The notes: generated by a model from the sequence alone, not told the origin. 64,000 nucleotides of DNA from Marinactinospora thermotolerans DSM 45154 (GCF_900167435.1 NZ_FUWS01000005.1:374164-438163); one strand, 5' to 3'. Positions 1 to 9,708 are shown, numbered from the stretch's first letter. A program made the numbers and translations.

Positions 1-182
1 TCCGCCGTTCCGAGGACGCCGGGGCGGTCGCCGACGAGGCGCTGCTCCGCGACGACGTGCGTGCCGTGTGGTTCCAGCTCGGTGTGGTCGACGAGGACGC
101 CGCGCAGCAGGTCCGCGCGGCCGGCCGGGTCATGGTCATGGACCGCTGTCCCGCCATCGAATGGCCCCGCCTGCTGAGCTGA
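1..182 (+). CDS. CoA-binding domain protein, 3' end only
   Basis: Only the last 59 codons are inside the window; the reading frame is open from base 3 to the TGA at 180-182. The peptide contains VWFQLGVVDEDAA and ends MDRCPAIEWPRLLS. This is the C-terminal signature of the YccU-type CoA-binding (Rossmann) proteins, where a conserved Asp-Arg-Cys-Pro segment lies near the end. The family is thought to bind CoA or nucleotides, with no settled reaction. The 5' end and domain start are outside the window, so length and neighbours upstream are unknown. Confidence 0.8.
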   Translation, partial: RRSEDAGAVADEALLRDDVRAVWFQLGVVDEDAAQQVRAAGRVMVMDRCPAIEWPRLLS

Positions 183-236
183 GGTAACGCCGGTCGACAC
201 CGATTCCCTCACCCCCCTCGGGGGTAGGGGAGGCGT

Positions 237-851
237 ATGCGACGTCCACGACTGGCCCTGCTGCGCGGCCGGACCCAGAAGACACGGGATGCCGGTGGGC
301 CGGGGCCCATGCCCGACGACCTCGGGCTGGCGGCCGACCGCCGGAGGTTGGCCGACCGCAACGGCTGGCTCTACACGGAGCACGACCAGCGGATCATCCA
401 CGGCTGGCCGCGGCCGGTGCTGCCTCCCGGCCGCATCGGCGGGGTCCGCAACGTCCTGTCGGGCTCCTACCGGGGCTCGGAGTTCACCGTGTTCGACTAC
501 TTCCATGTTCCCTCGGGAACGCACCAGTGGGAGACGCTCACGGTCCACACGATGGCGCTGCCGGCGGAGGTCCCCTACGTCGAGATCAGCGATCCCGAAG
601 GCGGCGCGCACGACCTCTACGCCCAGAGCCCCGAACCGCGCTTCCCCGTGGAACTGCTCTCCGACGAGGTGCGCGAGACGATCCGCAGGCACGCCTTCAC
701 CGCCTTCGTCCTCGACGGTGACCTGCTGATCTGCACCTCGTCGGGCGGCGGCCCCGAAGACGTCGAGGCGAAACTCGACGCGATGGCCGACCTGCTCAGC
801 GAGGTCTCCGGTGACCTGTGGACCCGCTGGGACGGCGTGCCGGCCCGTTGA
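237..851 (+). CDS. hypothetical cytosolic protein, 204 aa
   Basis: I do not recognise this protein. The ATG at 237 follows a strong GGGGAGG Shine-Dalgarno three to four bases upstream; an in-frame ATG at 309 would give a product 24 residues shorter. There is no signal peptide or membrane segment. The first 25 residues are basic, followed by a mixed alpha/beta-looking region with the segments GWLYTEHDQ, SEFTVFDYFH and DGDLLICTSSGGG. Codon use (GC-rich third positions) is like the neighbouring genes, which supports it being real. It lies alone, convergent with purEK, and is separated from it by a terminator hairpin. Confidence 0.75.
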   Translation: MRRPRLALLRGRTQKTRDAGGPGPMPDDLGLAADRRRLADRNGWLYTEHDQRIIHGWPRPVLPPGRIGGVRNVLSGSYRGSEFTVFDYFHVPSGTHQWETLTVHTMALPAEVPYVEISDPEGGAHDLYAQSPEPRFPVELLSDEVRETIRRHAFTAFVLDGDLLICTSSGGGPEDVEAKLDAMADLLSEVSGDLWTRWDGVPAR

Positions 852-853
852 GC

Positions 854-884
854 CCGCCGCCCGCCTCACGGAGGCGGGCGGCGG
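854..884. terminator. bidirectional hairpin between converging genes
   Basis: A perfect 14-bp stem (854-867 with 871-884) closed by an ACG triloop lies between the end of the 237-851 gene and the end of purE. It can serve both converging transcripts. No long U-tract follows, as is usual in actinomycetes. Confidence 0.75.
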
Positions 885-889
885 AACCG

Positions 890-1432
890 TCAGCGGGCGA
901 CGCCGAACCCGATGGCGGAAGAGGTCCCCTCGGCGACCTGGCGGCGCAGACGCTCCCCCTTCGCCTGGGCCTGCTTCTTCAGATCGGCCTGGAACTCCTC
1001 CATCCTGGCGCGCAGCGCGTCGTCGTGGGCGGCGAGCATGCGGACGGCGAGCAGCCCGGCGTTACGGGCCGCGCCGACCGCGACGGTGGCCACCGGAACC
1101 CCCGCCGGCATCTGCACGATCGACAGGAGCGAGTCCATGCCGTCCAGGTACTTCAGGGGGACCGGGACGCCGATGACCGGCAGCGGGGTCACCGAGGCCA
1201 GCATCCCGGGCAGGTGCGCGGCGCCCCCGGCCCCGGCGATGACCACCTTGAGCCCCCGCTCGGCGGCCCGGGTCCCGTAGTCGATCATCTCGTGGGGCAT
1301 CCGGTGGGCGGAGACGACGTCGGCCTCGTAGGGAACGTCGAACTCCTCCAGTGCCTTCGCCGCCTCCTGCATGAACGGCCAGTCGGAATCACTGCCCATC
1401 ACGATGCCGACGATCGGGGCTGTCTGGGTCAC
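890..1432 (-). CDS. purE: N5-carboxyaminoimidazole ribonucleotide mutase PurE
   Basis: Class I PurE moves the carboxylate of N5-CAIR to C4 to give CAIR in de novo purine synthesis. The 180-residue product has the family N-terminus [11 protein letters not shown] (phosphate and substrate loop, Ser/Asp-rich) and the segment [14 protein letters not shown] typical of the active-site helix, and it is of normal length. The GTG start at 1432 overlaps the purK stop by four bases (GTGA), so the two are translationally coupled and act in succession: PurK makes N5-CAIR and PurE isomerises it. Confidence 0.97.
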   Translation of the reverse strand: MTQTAPIVGIVMGSDSDWPFMQEAAKALEEFDVPYEADVVSAHRMPHEMIDYGTRAAERGLKVVIAGAGGAAHLPGMLASVTPLPVIGVPVPLKYLDGMDSLLSIVQMPAGVPVATVAVGAARNAGLLAVRMLAAHDDALRARMEEFQADLKKQAQAKGERLRRQVAEGTSSAIGFGVAR

Positions 1433-2586
1433 TGTTGGTCTCCCTTGAGGTAGCTGGCCGCGTCACGGGCACGGGCGAGGAGGTCCTCGTAGTCGTCGCC
1501 GAGCACCGTGACGTGCCCGATCTTGCGACCGGGTCGGACCTCCTTACCGTAGAAGTGGATCTTCACCCCGGGGTCCTTGGCCATGACATGGACGTAGCGC
1601 CGGTAGACGTCGGGGTCGGCGCCGCCCAGCAGGTTGGCCATCACGGTGTAGGGGGCGGTGGCGCCGGGGGCACCCAGCGGCAGGTCCAGCACCGCGCGCA
1701 GGTGCTGCTCGAACTGGGAGGTCCGGGCGCCCTCGATGGTCCAGTGGCCGGAGTTGTGCGGACGCATCGCCAGCTCGTTGACGACGACGCCCGACTCGGT
1801 CTCGAACAGCTCCACGGCCAGCATTCCGACCACGCCCAGCGCGTGGGCGATCTCGATGGCGAGCTCCTGGATCCGCACCGCCCGCTCCTCGTCGAGGCCC
1901 GGGGCCGGTGCGATGACCTCGTGGCAGATGCCGTCGCGCTGCACCGTCTCGACCACGGGGTAGGCGGCGACCTGTCCGTAGGGGGAGCGCGCGACCTGGA
2001 CGGCGAGCTCGCGGGTGAACACGACCTTCTCCTCCACGAGCATCGGGACGCCCGCCCGCGCCGCGCCGTCGAGGACCTCGCGCGCCTCCTCGCCGCTTCC
2101 GGCGACCCATACGCCCTTGCCGTCGTAGCCGCCGCGCGCGGCCTTGAGGACGACGGGCCAGCCGGTGACGGCGGCGAACTCGTCGACGTCGGCGGCGGTC
2201 GCGACGCCACGCCAGCGCGGGCAGGGGGCACCCAGCTCCGTCATACGAGCGCGCATGAGGAGTTTGTCCTGGGCGTAGCGGAGCGCGTCGGGGCCCGGGC
2301 GCAGGACGGTTCCGGCCTTCTCCAGCTCGCGCAGGACCGGTTCGGGCACATGCTCGTGGTCGAAGGTGATGACGTCGCAGGACTTGGCGAAGGCCGACAG
2401 GTCGGATGGGGATCGGTCGTCACCGAGCTGGACGTCGCCACAGATCAGTGCGGCACTGTCGGAGGGAGAGTCGGCCAGAACCCGGAATCCCACCCCGAGG
2501 GCGATCGCGGCCTGGTGCGTCATCCGGGCCAGTTGCCCGCCTCCCACCATGCCAACGGAGGGGACGGACCGATTACGCTCACTCAC
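1429..2586 (-). CDS. purK: N5-carboxyaminoimidazole ribonucleotide synthase PurK
   Basis: ATP-grasp enzyme that carboxylates aminoimidazole ribonucleotide with ATP and bicarbonate. It is 385 residues from a GTG start at 2586. The N-terminus [12 protein letters not shown] is the classic PurK glycine-rich loop. The central ATP-grasp segment has [13 protein letters not shown], and the C-terminal part carries [14 protein letters not shown], the metal and substrate-binding end of the family. It is the first gene of a purK-purE operon, divergent from the GtrA gene. Confidence 0.97.
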   Translation of the reverse strand: MSERNRSVPSVGMVGGGQLARMTHQAAIALGVGFRVLADSPSDSAALICGDVQLGDDRSPSDLSAFAKSCDVITFDHEHVPEPVLRELEKAGTVLRPGPDALRYAQDKLLMRARMTELGAPCPRWRGVATAADVDEFAAVTGWPVVLKAARGGYDGKGVWVAGSGEEAREVLDGAARAGVPMLVEEKVVFTRELAVQVARSPYGQVAAYPVVETVQRDGICHEVIAPAPGLDEERAVRIQELAIEIAHALGVVGMLAVELFETESGVVVNELAMRPHNSGHWTIEGARTSQFEQHLRAVLDLPLGAPGATAPYTVMANLLGGADPDVYRRYVHVMAKDPGVKIHFYGKEVRPGRKIGHVTVLGDDYEDLLARARDAASYLKGDQQ

Positions 2587-2683
2587 ACTGCCTCAACTCT
2601 TGACGGGATGTGGGTTTCGACGTCGCCAGGCGTGGCTCTCATGGAATTCTAGTGACCCACCTGCGAGAGGATCGGAACGGCTC

Positions 2684-3169
2684 TTGAGTATCGTCCGGGC
2701 GCTCTACCAGCGCTTCTCCCACCTGATCCACGAGGTCGCCAAGTTCGGCACCGTGGGCGCCGTGGCCTACGTGGTGCAGCTGACGGCCACGAACACGTTC
2801 TGGTGGTTCCTGGGCATGTCCGAGCTGGCCGGGCAGGCGCTGGGCACGCTCATCGCCACCGTGGTCGCCTTCCTGGGCAACCGGTTCTGGACGTTCGGCC
2901 ACCGTGCGCGCAGCGGCCTGGGGCGCGAGTACGCGCTGTTCTTCCTGTTGAACGCCGTCGGTCTGGTGATCCAGCTGCTCTGCCTGGAATTCACCGTGTC
3001 GGTGCTCGGCCTGGACGGCCCGCTCGCCCGCAACATCGCGGGCAACGTCGTCGGCGTCGGCCTGGGGTCCCTGTTCCGCTTCTGGTCCTACCGCAAGTGG
3101 GTCTTCCGCGAGGCGGAGCCCGCCGGCCTCCCCGAACCGACCACCCCGCGGCGCGAGGGACGGATCTGA
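2684..3169 (+). CDS. GtrA family membrane protein
   Basis: GtrA-type proteins are small integral membrane proteins linked to flipping of lipid-linked sugars or to cell-wall glycosylation. From a TTG start at 2684 the product is 161 residues with four hydrophobic segments. The first follows HEVAKFGTVGAVAYVVQ, the usual GtrA opening, and FLGNRFWTFGHRA is the conserved Asn-Arg-Phe-Trp loop after the second helix. The open frame extends upstream, but that part overlaps purK in antisense and has no family similarity, so the TTG (with GAGAGG and GGAACGG upstream) is preferred. It is divergent from purK and upstream of the two-component genes. Confidence 0.85.
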   Translation: MSIVRALYQRFSHLIHEVAKFGTVGAVAYVVQLTATNTFWWFLGMSELAGQALGTLIATVVAFLGNRFWTFGHRARSGLGREYALFFLLNAVGLVIQLLCLEFTVSVLGLDGPLARNIAGNVVGVGLGSLFRFWSYRKWVFREAEPAGLPEPTTPRREGRI

Positions 3170-3281
3170 ACGGGCCCGTGCCCTACCCCCGCCACACCAG
3201 GTCCGATCCAACCGGACACGAAACCACGGACAGGGTGTGAAGTAAGGGAAGTATGCCGGTTATGGGACTTGCGCATTTTTG

Positions 3282-3311
3282 GTCAACCCTCAGTCAAGCG
3301 GCGCGCATAAT
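3282..3311 (+). promoter_or_regulatory. putative promoter with OmpR-type direct repeats
   Basis: Two GTCAA half-sites (3282-3286 and 3293-3297) are spaced exactly 11 bp apart, the geometry used by OmpR/PhoB-family regulators, and are followed by a CATAAT -10-like hexamer (3306-3311) about 36 bases before the response-regulator ATG. This suggests autoregulation. The promoter call rests on sequence only. Confidence 0.45.
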
Positions 3312-3347
3312 AGGGAAAACCCTCCGGCCCAACCTACGATCAGGGGC

Positions 3348-4016
3348 ATGACCTGCGTTTTGCTGGCCGAAGACGACACCTCGATCTCCGAGCCACTCGC
3401 CCGCGCGCTTCGCCGGGAAGGGTACTCGGTCGACGTCACCGTCGACGGCGTGGAGACTCTCGAACGCGCCCGCGCGGGAGACGTGGACCTGATCGTGCTC
3501 GATCTGGGACTGCCGGAAATGGACGGTCTCGAAGTGGCGCGACGGCTGCGCTCCGAAGGACACGGGACGCCCATCCTGATCCTGACCGCCCGCGCCGACG
3601 AGGTGGACACCGTCGTGGGGCTCGACGCGGGCGCCGACGACTACGTCACCAAACCGTTCCGCCTGGCCGAACTCCTCGCCCGGGTCCGCGCGCTCCTGCG
3701 CAGGGGCGGCGCCGAGGTCCCGGTCGTCCACGGCGTGCGCATCGACAACGACTCCCGCCGCGCGTGGCTGGGCGACCGCGAACTCCAACTCACCACCAAG
3801 GAGTTCGACCTGCTGCGGGTTCTGGTCCGGGACGCGGGCAAGGTCGTCACCCGCGAGCAGATCATGCGCGAGGTGTGGGACACCAACTGGTGGGGATCGA
3901 CCAAGACCCTGGACATGCACATCTCCTGGCTGCGCCGCAAGCTCGGCGACGACGCCAACCAGCCCTCCTACATCACCACCGTCCGAGGCGTGGGGTTCCG
4001 GTTCGAACGGGAGTGA
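3348..4016 (+). CDS. OmpR-family response regulator
   Basis: DNA-binding response regulator of 222 residues. The receiver domain (about 1-115) has the acidic pair D9/D10, phospho-acceptor D52 in IVLDLGLPEMDG, T80 and K102 in YVTKPF. The C-terminal winged helix (about 130-220) has TTKEFDLLRVL and the recognition region TLDMHISWLRRKLG. The ATG at 3348 follows CAGGGG and gives the exact family N-terminus (TCVLLAEDD); an upstream in-frame start would only add a disordered leader. It is co-transcribed with the histidine kinase 63 bases downstream. The signal sensed is unknown. Confidence 0.95.
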   Translation: MTCVLLAEDDTSISEPLARALRREGYSVDVTVDGVETLERARAGDVDLIVLDLGLPEMDGLEVARRLRSEGHGTPILILTARADEVDTVVGLDAGADDYVTKPFRLAELLARVRALLRRGGAEVPVVHGVRIDNDSRRAWLGDRELQLTTKEFDLLRVLVRDAGKVVTREQIMREVWDTNWWGSTKTLDMHISWLRRKLGDDANQPSYITTVRGVGFRFERE

Positions 4017-4079
4017 CGGGAATCCGCGGCCCGGAGCCCCGACACGCCGGTACCGGCCGCGGCGCGGACGAGGGGTGAT

Positions 4080-5363
4080 ATGCGCAGGCGGATGCTGTTC
4101 TCCACGCTGGTGGTCGCCGTCATCGCGGTGATGCTCCTGGGACTGCCGCTGGGCGCGTTGGCCTACCAGTCGGTCTACAGCGAAAGCCTCAGCCAGCTCA
4201 GGCGCGAAGCCGACGTCATCGCCGCCGAGACCGACGCGCAACTGGAGAACGAGGGGCGTGTCGACACCGAGCACTTCGCCGAGGTCTATCCCGGGCGCCG
4301 CATCGAGATCACTCCCCCCAACGGCCGGACGGTGGTCACCGGCGGCTGGGACTACACCCCCGGAGACGCCAGCGCCGGAACCGCCCTGGAGGCCACCGCG
4401 ACCTCCCGCGGCAACGTCCGGGTCGACATCTGGCGCGACACCAGCGACGTGCGCGACAGCATCATCAGCGCCTGGGTGGGCATCGCCTCGCTCTCCCTCC
4501 TGGCCATCGGCGTGGCCGTGGGCCTGGCCATCCTCCAGGCCCGACGGCTGACCCTGCCGCTGGTGGACCTCGCCGCCACCGCCGAACGACTGGGATCGGG
4601 GGTGACCACCCCCTGGGGTCACCGTTACGGAATCCCCGAGGCCGACCGGGTGGCCGAGGTCCTGGACCGCAGCGCCGAACGGATCGCCAGCCTCATCTCC
4701 ACCGAACGCCACTTCGCCACCGACGCCTCCCACCAGCTGCGCACCCCCCTCACGGCACTGTCGATGCGCCTGGAGGAGATCATCGCCGAAGCCGACGACC
4801 CGCAGGTCGTGCGCGAGGAGGGTCAGGCCGCGCTCGCCCAGACCGAACGGCTCGTGGGCATCGTGGAGAGCCTGCTGGGGCGCGCCCGCAAGAGCCAGAA
4901 CCCCGAGGTCGAACCGGTCCGCATCGACGACGTGATCGAGCAGTTCGTCGACGAGTGGAGCCCGATGTTCACCCAGGCCGGAAGGGAGCTGCGGCTCACC
5001 GGGACCCCCGGTCTGACCGCGCTGACCGTCCCCACCGACCTGACGCAGATCCTGGCGACGCTGGTGGAGAACGCCTTCAAGCACGGCGCGGGAACGGTCA
5101 CCATCCGACGGGTGGAGACGGGCCAGTCGGTACGGGTCGAGGTCACCGACGAGGGCGAGGGGATTCCCGAGGAGCTGGCGCCGCGCATCTTCGAACGTGA
5201 GGTCAGCGGCGGCGACGGCACGGGGCTGGGCCTGGCGCTGGCCCGCCACATCGCGGAGTCGGAGGGCGCGCGGGTGGAACTCGTCCAGGCCAGGCCGACG
5301 ACGTTCGCGGTCTTCCTGCCCTCCAGCGCCGGCGGACTGGTCCGGACGACCGGTCCGGTCTAG
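4080..5363 (+). CDS. sensor histidine kinase, two-component partner
   Basis: A 427-residue membrane kinase. TM1 is at about 7-28, followed by a short extracytoplasmic sensor region of roughly 95 residues, TM2 at about 131-152, and a HAMP-like linker. The phospho-acceptor helix is DASHQLRTPL with H218. The ATPase domain has the N-box VENAFKHG, G1 box DEGEGIP and G2 region GTGLGLALARH. The short sensor loop is acidic and has no recognised domain. It should phosphorylate the regulator encoded just upstream. Confidence 0.95.
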   Translation: MRRRMLFSTLVVAVIAVMLLGLPLGALAYQSVYSESLSQLRREADVIAAETDAQLENEGRVDTEHFAEVYPGRRIEITPPNGRTVVTGGWDYTPGDASAGTALEATATSRGNVRVDIWRDTSDVRDSIISAWVGIASLSLLAIGVAVGLAILQARRLTLPLVDLAATAERLGSGVTTPWGHRYGIPEADRVAEVLDRSAERIASLISTERHFATDASHQLRTPLTALSMRLEEIIAEADDPQVVREEGQAALAQTERLVGIVESLLGRARKSQNPEVEPVRIDDVIEQFVDEWSPMFTQAGRELRLTGTPGLTALTVPTDLTQILATLVENAFKHGAGTVTIRRVETGQSVRVEVTDEGEGIPEELAPRIFEREVSGGDGTGLGLALARHIAESEGARVELVQARPTTFAVFLPSSAGGLVRTTGPV

Positions 5364-5513
5364 GGCGTACCGGCGAGGCGGGCCGTGCGGTGCGCCGGAG
5401 CCGCGAGGCGCGGGAGCGCGACCGGCAGCGGTGGACGGCGCATCGGCGGCCAGCGGCCATGGCCCACTCGCCGGCGCCCCGCACACCCCGGGCCACCGGC
5501 GAAGCGGCCGGAC

Positions 5514-5539
5514 CGTGAGGGACCGGCCGGCCCCTCACG
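5514..5539. terminator. possible hairpin terminator
   Basis: An 8-bp stem (5514-5521 with 5532-5539) encloses a loop that contains the palindrome CCGGCCGG. It lies between the converging histidine kinase and metallo-hydrolase genes. The stem is short, so confidence is modest. Confidence 0.4.
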
Positions 5540-5591
5540 CGAACGGACGGCCGGCCGCCGGAGTCCCCCGAGGGATCCGGCGGCAGCGGAC

Positions 5592-6236
5592 TCAGTGTCC
5601 TCGTTGGATCCATTCGTGCAGGTGGGGCGCTTCGGCTCCGATGGTGGTGGAGGCGCCGTGACCGGTGAGGACGAGGGTCTCCTCGGGCAGGGTGAGGAGA
5701 CGGCCGCGGATGGAGTCGATGATGGTGGGGAAGTCGGAGTAGGAGCGGCCGGTGGCCCCCGGGCCGCCGCTGAACAGGGTGTCGCCACTGAACAGCACGC
5801 CGAGCTCGGGCGCGTACAGGCACACCGCGCCGGGCGCGTGCCCCGGGGTGGCGATGACCTGGAGTTCCACACCGCCGGCCTGCAACCGCTCCCCGTCCAG
5901 CAACGGCGCGTCGGGCTCGCGTCCGGGGTGGACCATCCGCCACAGCGGAGCGTCGTCGGGGTGGAGCAGGATCGGGGCGTCGGCCAGGTCCGCGAGGTCG
6001 GCGGCGGCATTGACGTGGTCGTTGTGGGCGTGGGTGCACAGGATCGCCATCAGCTCGCGGTCGCCCAACGCCCGCGCGATCGCCTCGTGGTCGTGGGCGG
6101 CGTCGATGACGATCGCCTTCCGTTCGTCCCCGACGATCCAGACGTTGTTGTCGACCTCCCAGGAACCACCGTCCAGTTCGAAGGTGCCCGATGTGACCAG
6201 ACGGTCGACAGGGTCGGGAAGGTTCTCCGTCATCAC
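5592..6236 (-). CDS. MBL-fold metallo-hydrolase coupled to mscR
   Basis: A 214-residue metallo-beta-lactamase-fold hydrolase of the glyoxalase II-like type. It shows the metal motif THAHNDHV, the second His in TPGHAPGAV, the Asp in FSGDTLF and the last His in LTGHGASTT. The start overlaps the end of the dehydrogenase gene by four bases, so it is translated with it. In several actinomycetes such a hydrolase follows the mycothiol-dependent formaldehyde dehydrogenase. Its likely substrate is therefore a mycothiol thioester such as S-formylmycothiol, but that is inferred from context only. Confidence 0.88.
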   Translation of the reverse strand: MMTENLPDPVDRLVTSGTFELDGGSWEVDNNVWIVGDERKAIVIDAAHDHEAIARALGDRELMAILCTHAHNDHVNAAADLADLADAPILLHPDDAPLWRMVHPGREPDAPLLDGERLQAGGVELQVIATPGHAPGAVCLYAPELGVLFSGDTLFSGGPGATGRSYSDFPTIIDSIRGRLLTLPEETLVLTGHGASTTIGAEAPHLHEWIQRGH

Positions 6237-7315
6237 AGCATCACGACCGATCGCAGTACCTCGCCGCGCTCCATCCGCGCGAACGCCTCCTCCACATCCT
6301 CCAACCCGATCCGCTCTGACACGAACCCTTCCAAATCCAACCGCCCCTGCGCAAACAAATCCACCAACATCGGGAAATCACGCGATGGCAGGCAGTCCCC
6401 GTACCACGACGACTTCAACGCCCCGCCGCGGCCGAACACCTCCCCCAACGGCAGCTCCACCCGCATCTCCGGCGTCGGCACCCCCACCAGCACCACCGTC
6501 CCCGCCAGATCACGCGCGTAGAACGCCTGCTCATAGGTCTCCGGGCGGCCCACCGCCTCGATCACCACGTCAGCCCCGAACCCCCCTGTCAGCTCCCGCA
6601 CGGCCGCCACCACGTCCACCTCGGCCGCGTTCACCGTGTCCGTCGCCCCGAACCGGCGCGCCCACTCCAGCTTGCGCGCAGACACGTCCACCGCGATGAT
6701 CCGTCCCGCACCCGCCAACCGGGCCCCCACGATCGCCGCGTCGCCCACGCCTCCGCACCCGATCACCGCGACGCTGTCCCCCCGCGTCACCCCACCGGTG
6801 TTCACCGCCGCGCCGATCCCGGCCATCACCCCGCACCCCAGCAGCCCCGCCACCGCCGGGTCCACCCGCGCCACCCGCGTGCACTGGCCCGCCGCCACCA
6901 GCGTCTTCTCCACGAACGCGCCGATCCCCAGTGCCGGGCTCAACGCCGTCCCATCGGCCAACCTCATCGGCTGGGAGGCGTTGGCGGTGTCGAAGCAGTA
7001 CCACGGCCGTCCCCGCCGGCACGCCCGGCACCGCCCGCACACCGCACGCCAGTTCAACACCACGAAATCGCCCGGGGCCACCTCATCGACCCCCTCCCCC
7101 ACCGCCTCGACCACTCCGGCCGCCTCATGGCCCAGCAGGAACGGGAACTCGTCGTTGATGCCGCCCTCCCGGTAGTGCAGGTCGGTGTGGCACACCCCGC
7201 ACGCGGCCACCGTCACCACCGCCTCACCCGGCCCCGGATCCGGCACCACCACCGTCTCCACCCCCACCGGCGCCCCCTTGCCCCGCGCCACAACGCCCTT
7301 CACCTCGTACGGCAT
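6233..7315 (-). CDS. mscR: S-(hydroxymethyl)mycothiol dehydrogenase
   Basis: Zinc-dependent medium-chain dehydrogenase of 360 residues that oxidises the mycothiol-formaldehyde adduct with NAD+ in formaldehyde detoxification; related activity as an S-nitrosomycothiol reductase is known for the family. Catalytic zinc ligands are C42 in CGVCHTD and H63 in LGHE. The structural zinc lobe is C93, C96, C99 and C107. The Rossmann segment [10 protein letters not shown] starts near 183. The N-terminus [17 protein letters not shown] is typical of the actinobacterial enzyme. It is the first gene of a two-gene operon with the metallo-hydrolase. Confidence 0.92.
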   Translation of the reverse strand: MPYEVKGVVARGKGAPVGVETVVVPDPGPGEAVVTVAACGVCHTDLHYREGGINDEFPFLLGHEAAGVVEAVGEGVDEVAPGDFVVLNWRAVCGRCRACRRGRPWYCFDTANASQPMRLADGTALSPALGIGAFVEKTLVAAGQCTRVARVDPAVAGLLGCGVMAGIGAAVNTGGVTRGDSVAVIGCGGVGDAAIVGARLAGAGRIIAVDVSARKLEWARRFGATDTVNAAEVDVVAAVRELTGGFGADVVIEAVGRPETYEQAFYARDLAGTVVLVGVPTPEMRVELPLGEVFGRGGALKSSWYGDCLPSRDFPMLVDLFAQGRLDLEGFVSERIGLEDVEEAFARMERGEVLRSVVML

Positions 7316-7436
7316 GACGAACCTCCCGGATCGGCGAGTGTGTACGTTCCCAACATGCCGGATCAGACGCCGGCGTGGAAGCTCATCGCACGGTCGGTTC
7401 GATGGTGGCCGCGGGCGCGCCGGCCCGGCCGCGGGG

Positions 7437-8444
7437 CTACGGCGTGCCCAGCACCACCTCGAAGCTGCGCCGCAGGGCGTAGGGCTGGATCTGGCCGAGC
7501 CCGTGGGCGTGACGCGGGCGTACCCGCACCACCTGGTAGGAGTCGTCGTCCTCCAGCAGCCCGGCGAGCGCCTCGTCGATGAGGACGGTGCCCGGACGGG
7601 CGAAGGAGGTCAGCCGGCTGGCCCGGTTGACGGTGGTGCCGAAGACGTCGCCCAACAGGGCCAGGACGGGGCCGTAGGCCAGGCCGACACGGACGTCGGG
7701 GACCTCGACGTGGGTCTTCACCCCGTCGGCGAGTTGCAGGGCGATCTCGGCGGCCTGGGCCGCGGAGTTGGTGACGTAGAGGACCTCGTCACCGAGGGTC
7801 TTGACGACCCGGCCACCGCTGGAGGCCACGATGTCGGCCGAGGTGGCCTCGAAGCCCTCGACGACCTCGGCCAGGCCGGCCTCGTCGAGCTCGCGGCTGA
7901 GCGTCGTGAACGAGACCAGGTCGGCGAACCCGACCACCAGGGGGAAGTAGTTGGGGGCGGCGTCCTCGTTCTTCTCCAGGACGGCGAGCGTACGCGCCGC
8001 CGACGCCGCGAGCTGGCGCCGCCAGATGTGCACGAGCAGCCGCTCGACGTCGGGGAGCAGGTCCTTGGTGATGCCCACGAGAGGGGCGAGCTGGCCGCCC
8101 TCCACGGTCTCCGGCGGGGTGTAGTCGAGGGTGGTCAGGATGCTCGTCTGCCACTCGGCGAGGCGGGCCATCGTCTGCCCCATGGCGCGCGCCAGGCGGA
8201 TCGCGGCCTCCTCGTCCAGCACCCCGTTGGCCAGCAGATTCGCGGTGATACGCAGGGCCTCGACGTCGCTCTCCGTGAACGCGGGGGTGTCATCGCCCCG
8301 CGCGGCGAACCCCAGCGCCCGCCAGATGCGAGTGGCGAACTCCTGTGGTGCTCCGGCTCGCCGCACCGCCTCTTCACGGGTGTAGAGCGCCTCGCCTCCC
8401 ATCAAGGCGGCTTCGATCTGCTTGGGGTCGGGACGCGACGGCAT
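7437..8444 (-). CDS. class III adenylate cyclase with N-terminal regulatory domain
   Basis: Soluble 335-residue nucleotide cyclase. Residues 1-150 form a helical regulatory domain of the kind described as pH-sensing in mycobacterial Rv1264 (my assignment, from the pattern [13 protein letters not shown]...WRALGF and length). The catalytic domain (about 165-330) has D175 in FADLVSFT, K215 and D219 in [11 protein letters not shown], and Asn/Arg in [10 protein letters not shown], i.e. both metal aspartates and the transition-state pair are kept. The substrate-selecting Lys points to ATP and thus cAMP. It is monocistronic, upstream of birA on the same strand with a 330-base gap. Confidence 0.9.
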   Translation of the reverse strand: MPSRPDPKQIEAALMGGEALYTREEAVRRAGAPQEFATRIWRALGFAARGDDTPAFTESDVEALRITANLLANGVLDEEAAIRLARAMGQTMARLAEWQTSILTTLDYTPPETVEGGQLAPLVGITKDLLPDVERLLVHIWRRQLAASAARTLAVLEKNEDAAPNYFPLVVGFADLVSFTTLSRELDEAGLAEVVEGFEATSADIVASSGGRVVKTLGDEVLYVTNSAAQAAEIALQLADGVKTHVEVPDVRVGLAYGPVLALLGDVFGTTVNRASRLTSFARPGTVLIDEALAGLLEDDDSYQVVRVRPRHAHGLGQIQPYALRRSFEVVLGTP

Positions 8445-8774
8445 ACGTTCTCTCGTGTTCTGGGCCGGAGCGGCGGGCCTGGGACCCGAGGGCGGCCTGG
8501 GATGGGCGCACGGAGCGTGCGCGTGACTGCCGGTTTAGTACGTGAGGGCCGGGGCCGTCAAGAAAACGCGCGCCCGGCCGCCGGCGCCACCGCGGGCGAC
8601 GTCCGGGAGGCGGCGGCGCGGTCGCGTCCGCACGGGATCGGGGACGGTGCCGCTCCTCGCTCCCCGCGGGGTGACGGTCCGTGATCGGCATGAGCACATG
8701 GTCGCACAGCCCGCCGTGACGGCGGCGTGACACCATGGTGCACATCAGGTGACCGCGCTGCCGCCCGGCGGAGG
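8445..8774. other. gene-free interval between birA and the cyclase gene
   Basis: About 330 bases with no convincing gene. It holds the possible cyclase promoter at 8535-8561. I see no clear terminator hairpin for birA. Confidence 0.6.
8535..8561 (-). promoter_or_regulatory. possible promoter of the adenylate cyclase gene
   Basis: On the minus strand TTGACG (8561-8556) is followed by TACTAA (8540-8535) with a 15-bp spacer, about 90 bases before the cyclase start. The spacer is shorter than the usual 17 bp, so this is tentative. Confidence 0.3.
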
Positions 8775-9647
8775 TCACGGCGTGGTCCCCGCCCGCCCCG
8801 TCGAGGGCCGGACGTGGACGACGTCGCCCGCGCTCAGCGACGTGACCGTCCCGTCGCCGGCGGCCACGGTGAGCCGGCCGTCGGCGTCGATCCCCGTGGC
8901 CGTCCCCTCCAGGATCCGCTCGCCCGGCAGGTGGACCCGCACCTGCCGGCCGATCGTGACACAGCGGGCACGGTACTCGGCCGCCAGGCCGGACGCCTCG
9001 GCGTCGCCGTCGCGTTCCAGCCACGCCCGGTAGCGGTCGGCGAACCCGCGCAGCACCGCCCGCAGCAGCGGGTCGCGGTCCACGCACGCCGCCTCCTCCA
9101 CCGCCAGGGACGTCGCCGTGGGAACGGGCAGCTCGGCACGGGACTGCGCGACGTTGAGCCCCATGCCGATGACGACCGCGCTGTCTGTCGTCGAGGGCGC
9201 CACCTCGGCGAGGATGCCGGCGAGCTTGCGTTCCTCCCCGCCCGTCGCGAGCAGGTCGTTGGGCCACTTCAACCCGACGTCGACCTCGGCCACCCGGGCG
9301 ACGGCGCCCGCCGCGGCCACCCCCATGAGCAGCGACAGCCAGCCGTAGCGGGCCGCCGACACCCGCGGACGCACCAGGACCGAGAACGTCAGCGCGGCAC
9401 GCGGGGGCGTGGTGAAGACACGGTCCAACCGTCCCCTCCCCGCCGTCTGGTGCTCGGTGACGAGCACACTGCCCTCGGGCGCGCCGGCGTGGGCCCGGGC
9501 GACCAGGTCGGTGTTGGTGGACCCGGTCTCGGCCACCACCTCGATCTCGCGCCACAGACCCCCGGGCCGCACGAGGGCCCGGCGCAGTCCGGAGTCTCGC
9601 AGCGGTGGCCGCCCGAGGTCGGTGTAGGGAGAGGAGTCAGCGGACAT
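8775..9647 (-). CDS. birA: biotin--[acetyl-CoA-carboxylase] ligase
   Basis: Biotin protein ligase, 290 residues, which activates biotin to biotinyl-AMP and attaches it to the biotin carrier Lys, here most likely K553 of the carboxylase alpha subunit at 17.1-18.8 kb. It has the family motifs TGSTNTDL, TAGRGRLDRVF (biotinyl-AMP loop) and LKWPNDLL. The C-terminal SH3-like part has GTATGIDADGRLTV. There is no N-terminal helix-turn-helix, so it is an enzyme-only form rather than a repressor. The ATG at 9647 follows GGGGG; longer in-frame extensions run antisense into ppc and are not used. Confidence 0.95.
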   Translation of the reverse strand: MSADSSPYTDLGRPPLRDSGLRRALVRPGGLWREIEVVAETGSTNTDLVARAHAGAPEGSVLVTEHQTAGRGRLDRVFTTPPRAALTFSVLVRPRVSAARYGWLSLLMGVAAAGAVARVAEVDVGLKWPNDLLATGGEERKLAGILAEVAPSTTDSAVVIGMGLNVAQSRAELPVPTATSLAVEEAACVDRDPLLRAVLRGFADRYRAWLERDGDAEASGLAAEYRARCVTIGRQVRVHLPGERILEGTATGIDADGRLTVAAGDGTVTSLSAGDVVHVRPSTGRAGTTP

Positions 9648-9675
9648 GCCCCCATTCAACCGTGTCCGGGGAGGC

Positions 9676-9708
9676 GTCCGGTGGTCGGCCCAAGGCCGAC
9701 CACCGGAC
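9676..9708 (-). terminator. hairpin terminator downstream of ppc
   Basis: A perfect 15-bp stem (9676-9690 with 9694-9708) with a CAA triloop lies eight bases after the ppc stop on the minus strand. It separates ppc from birA. Confidence 0.85.
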
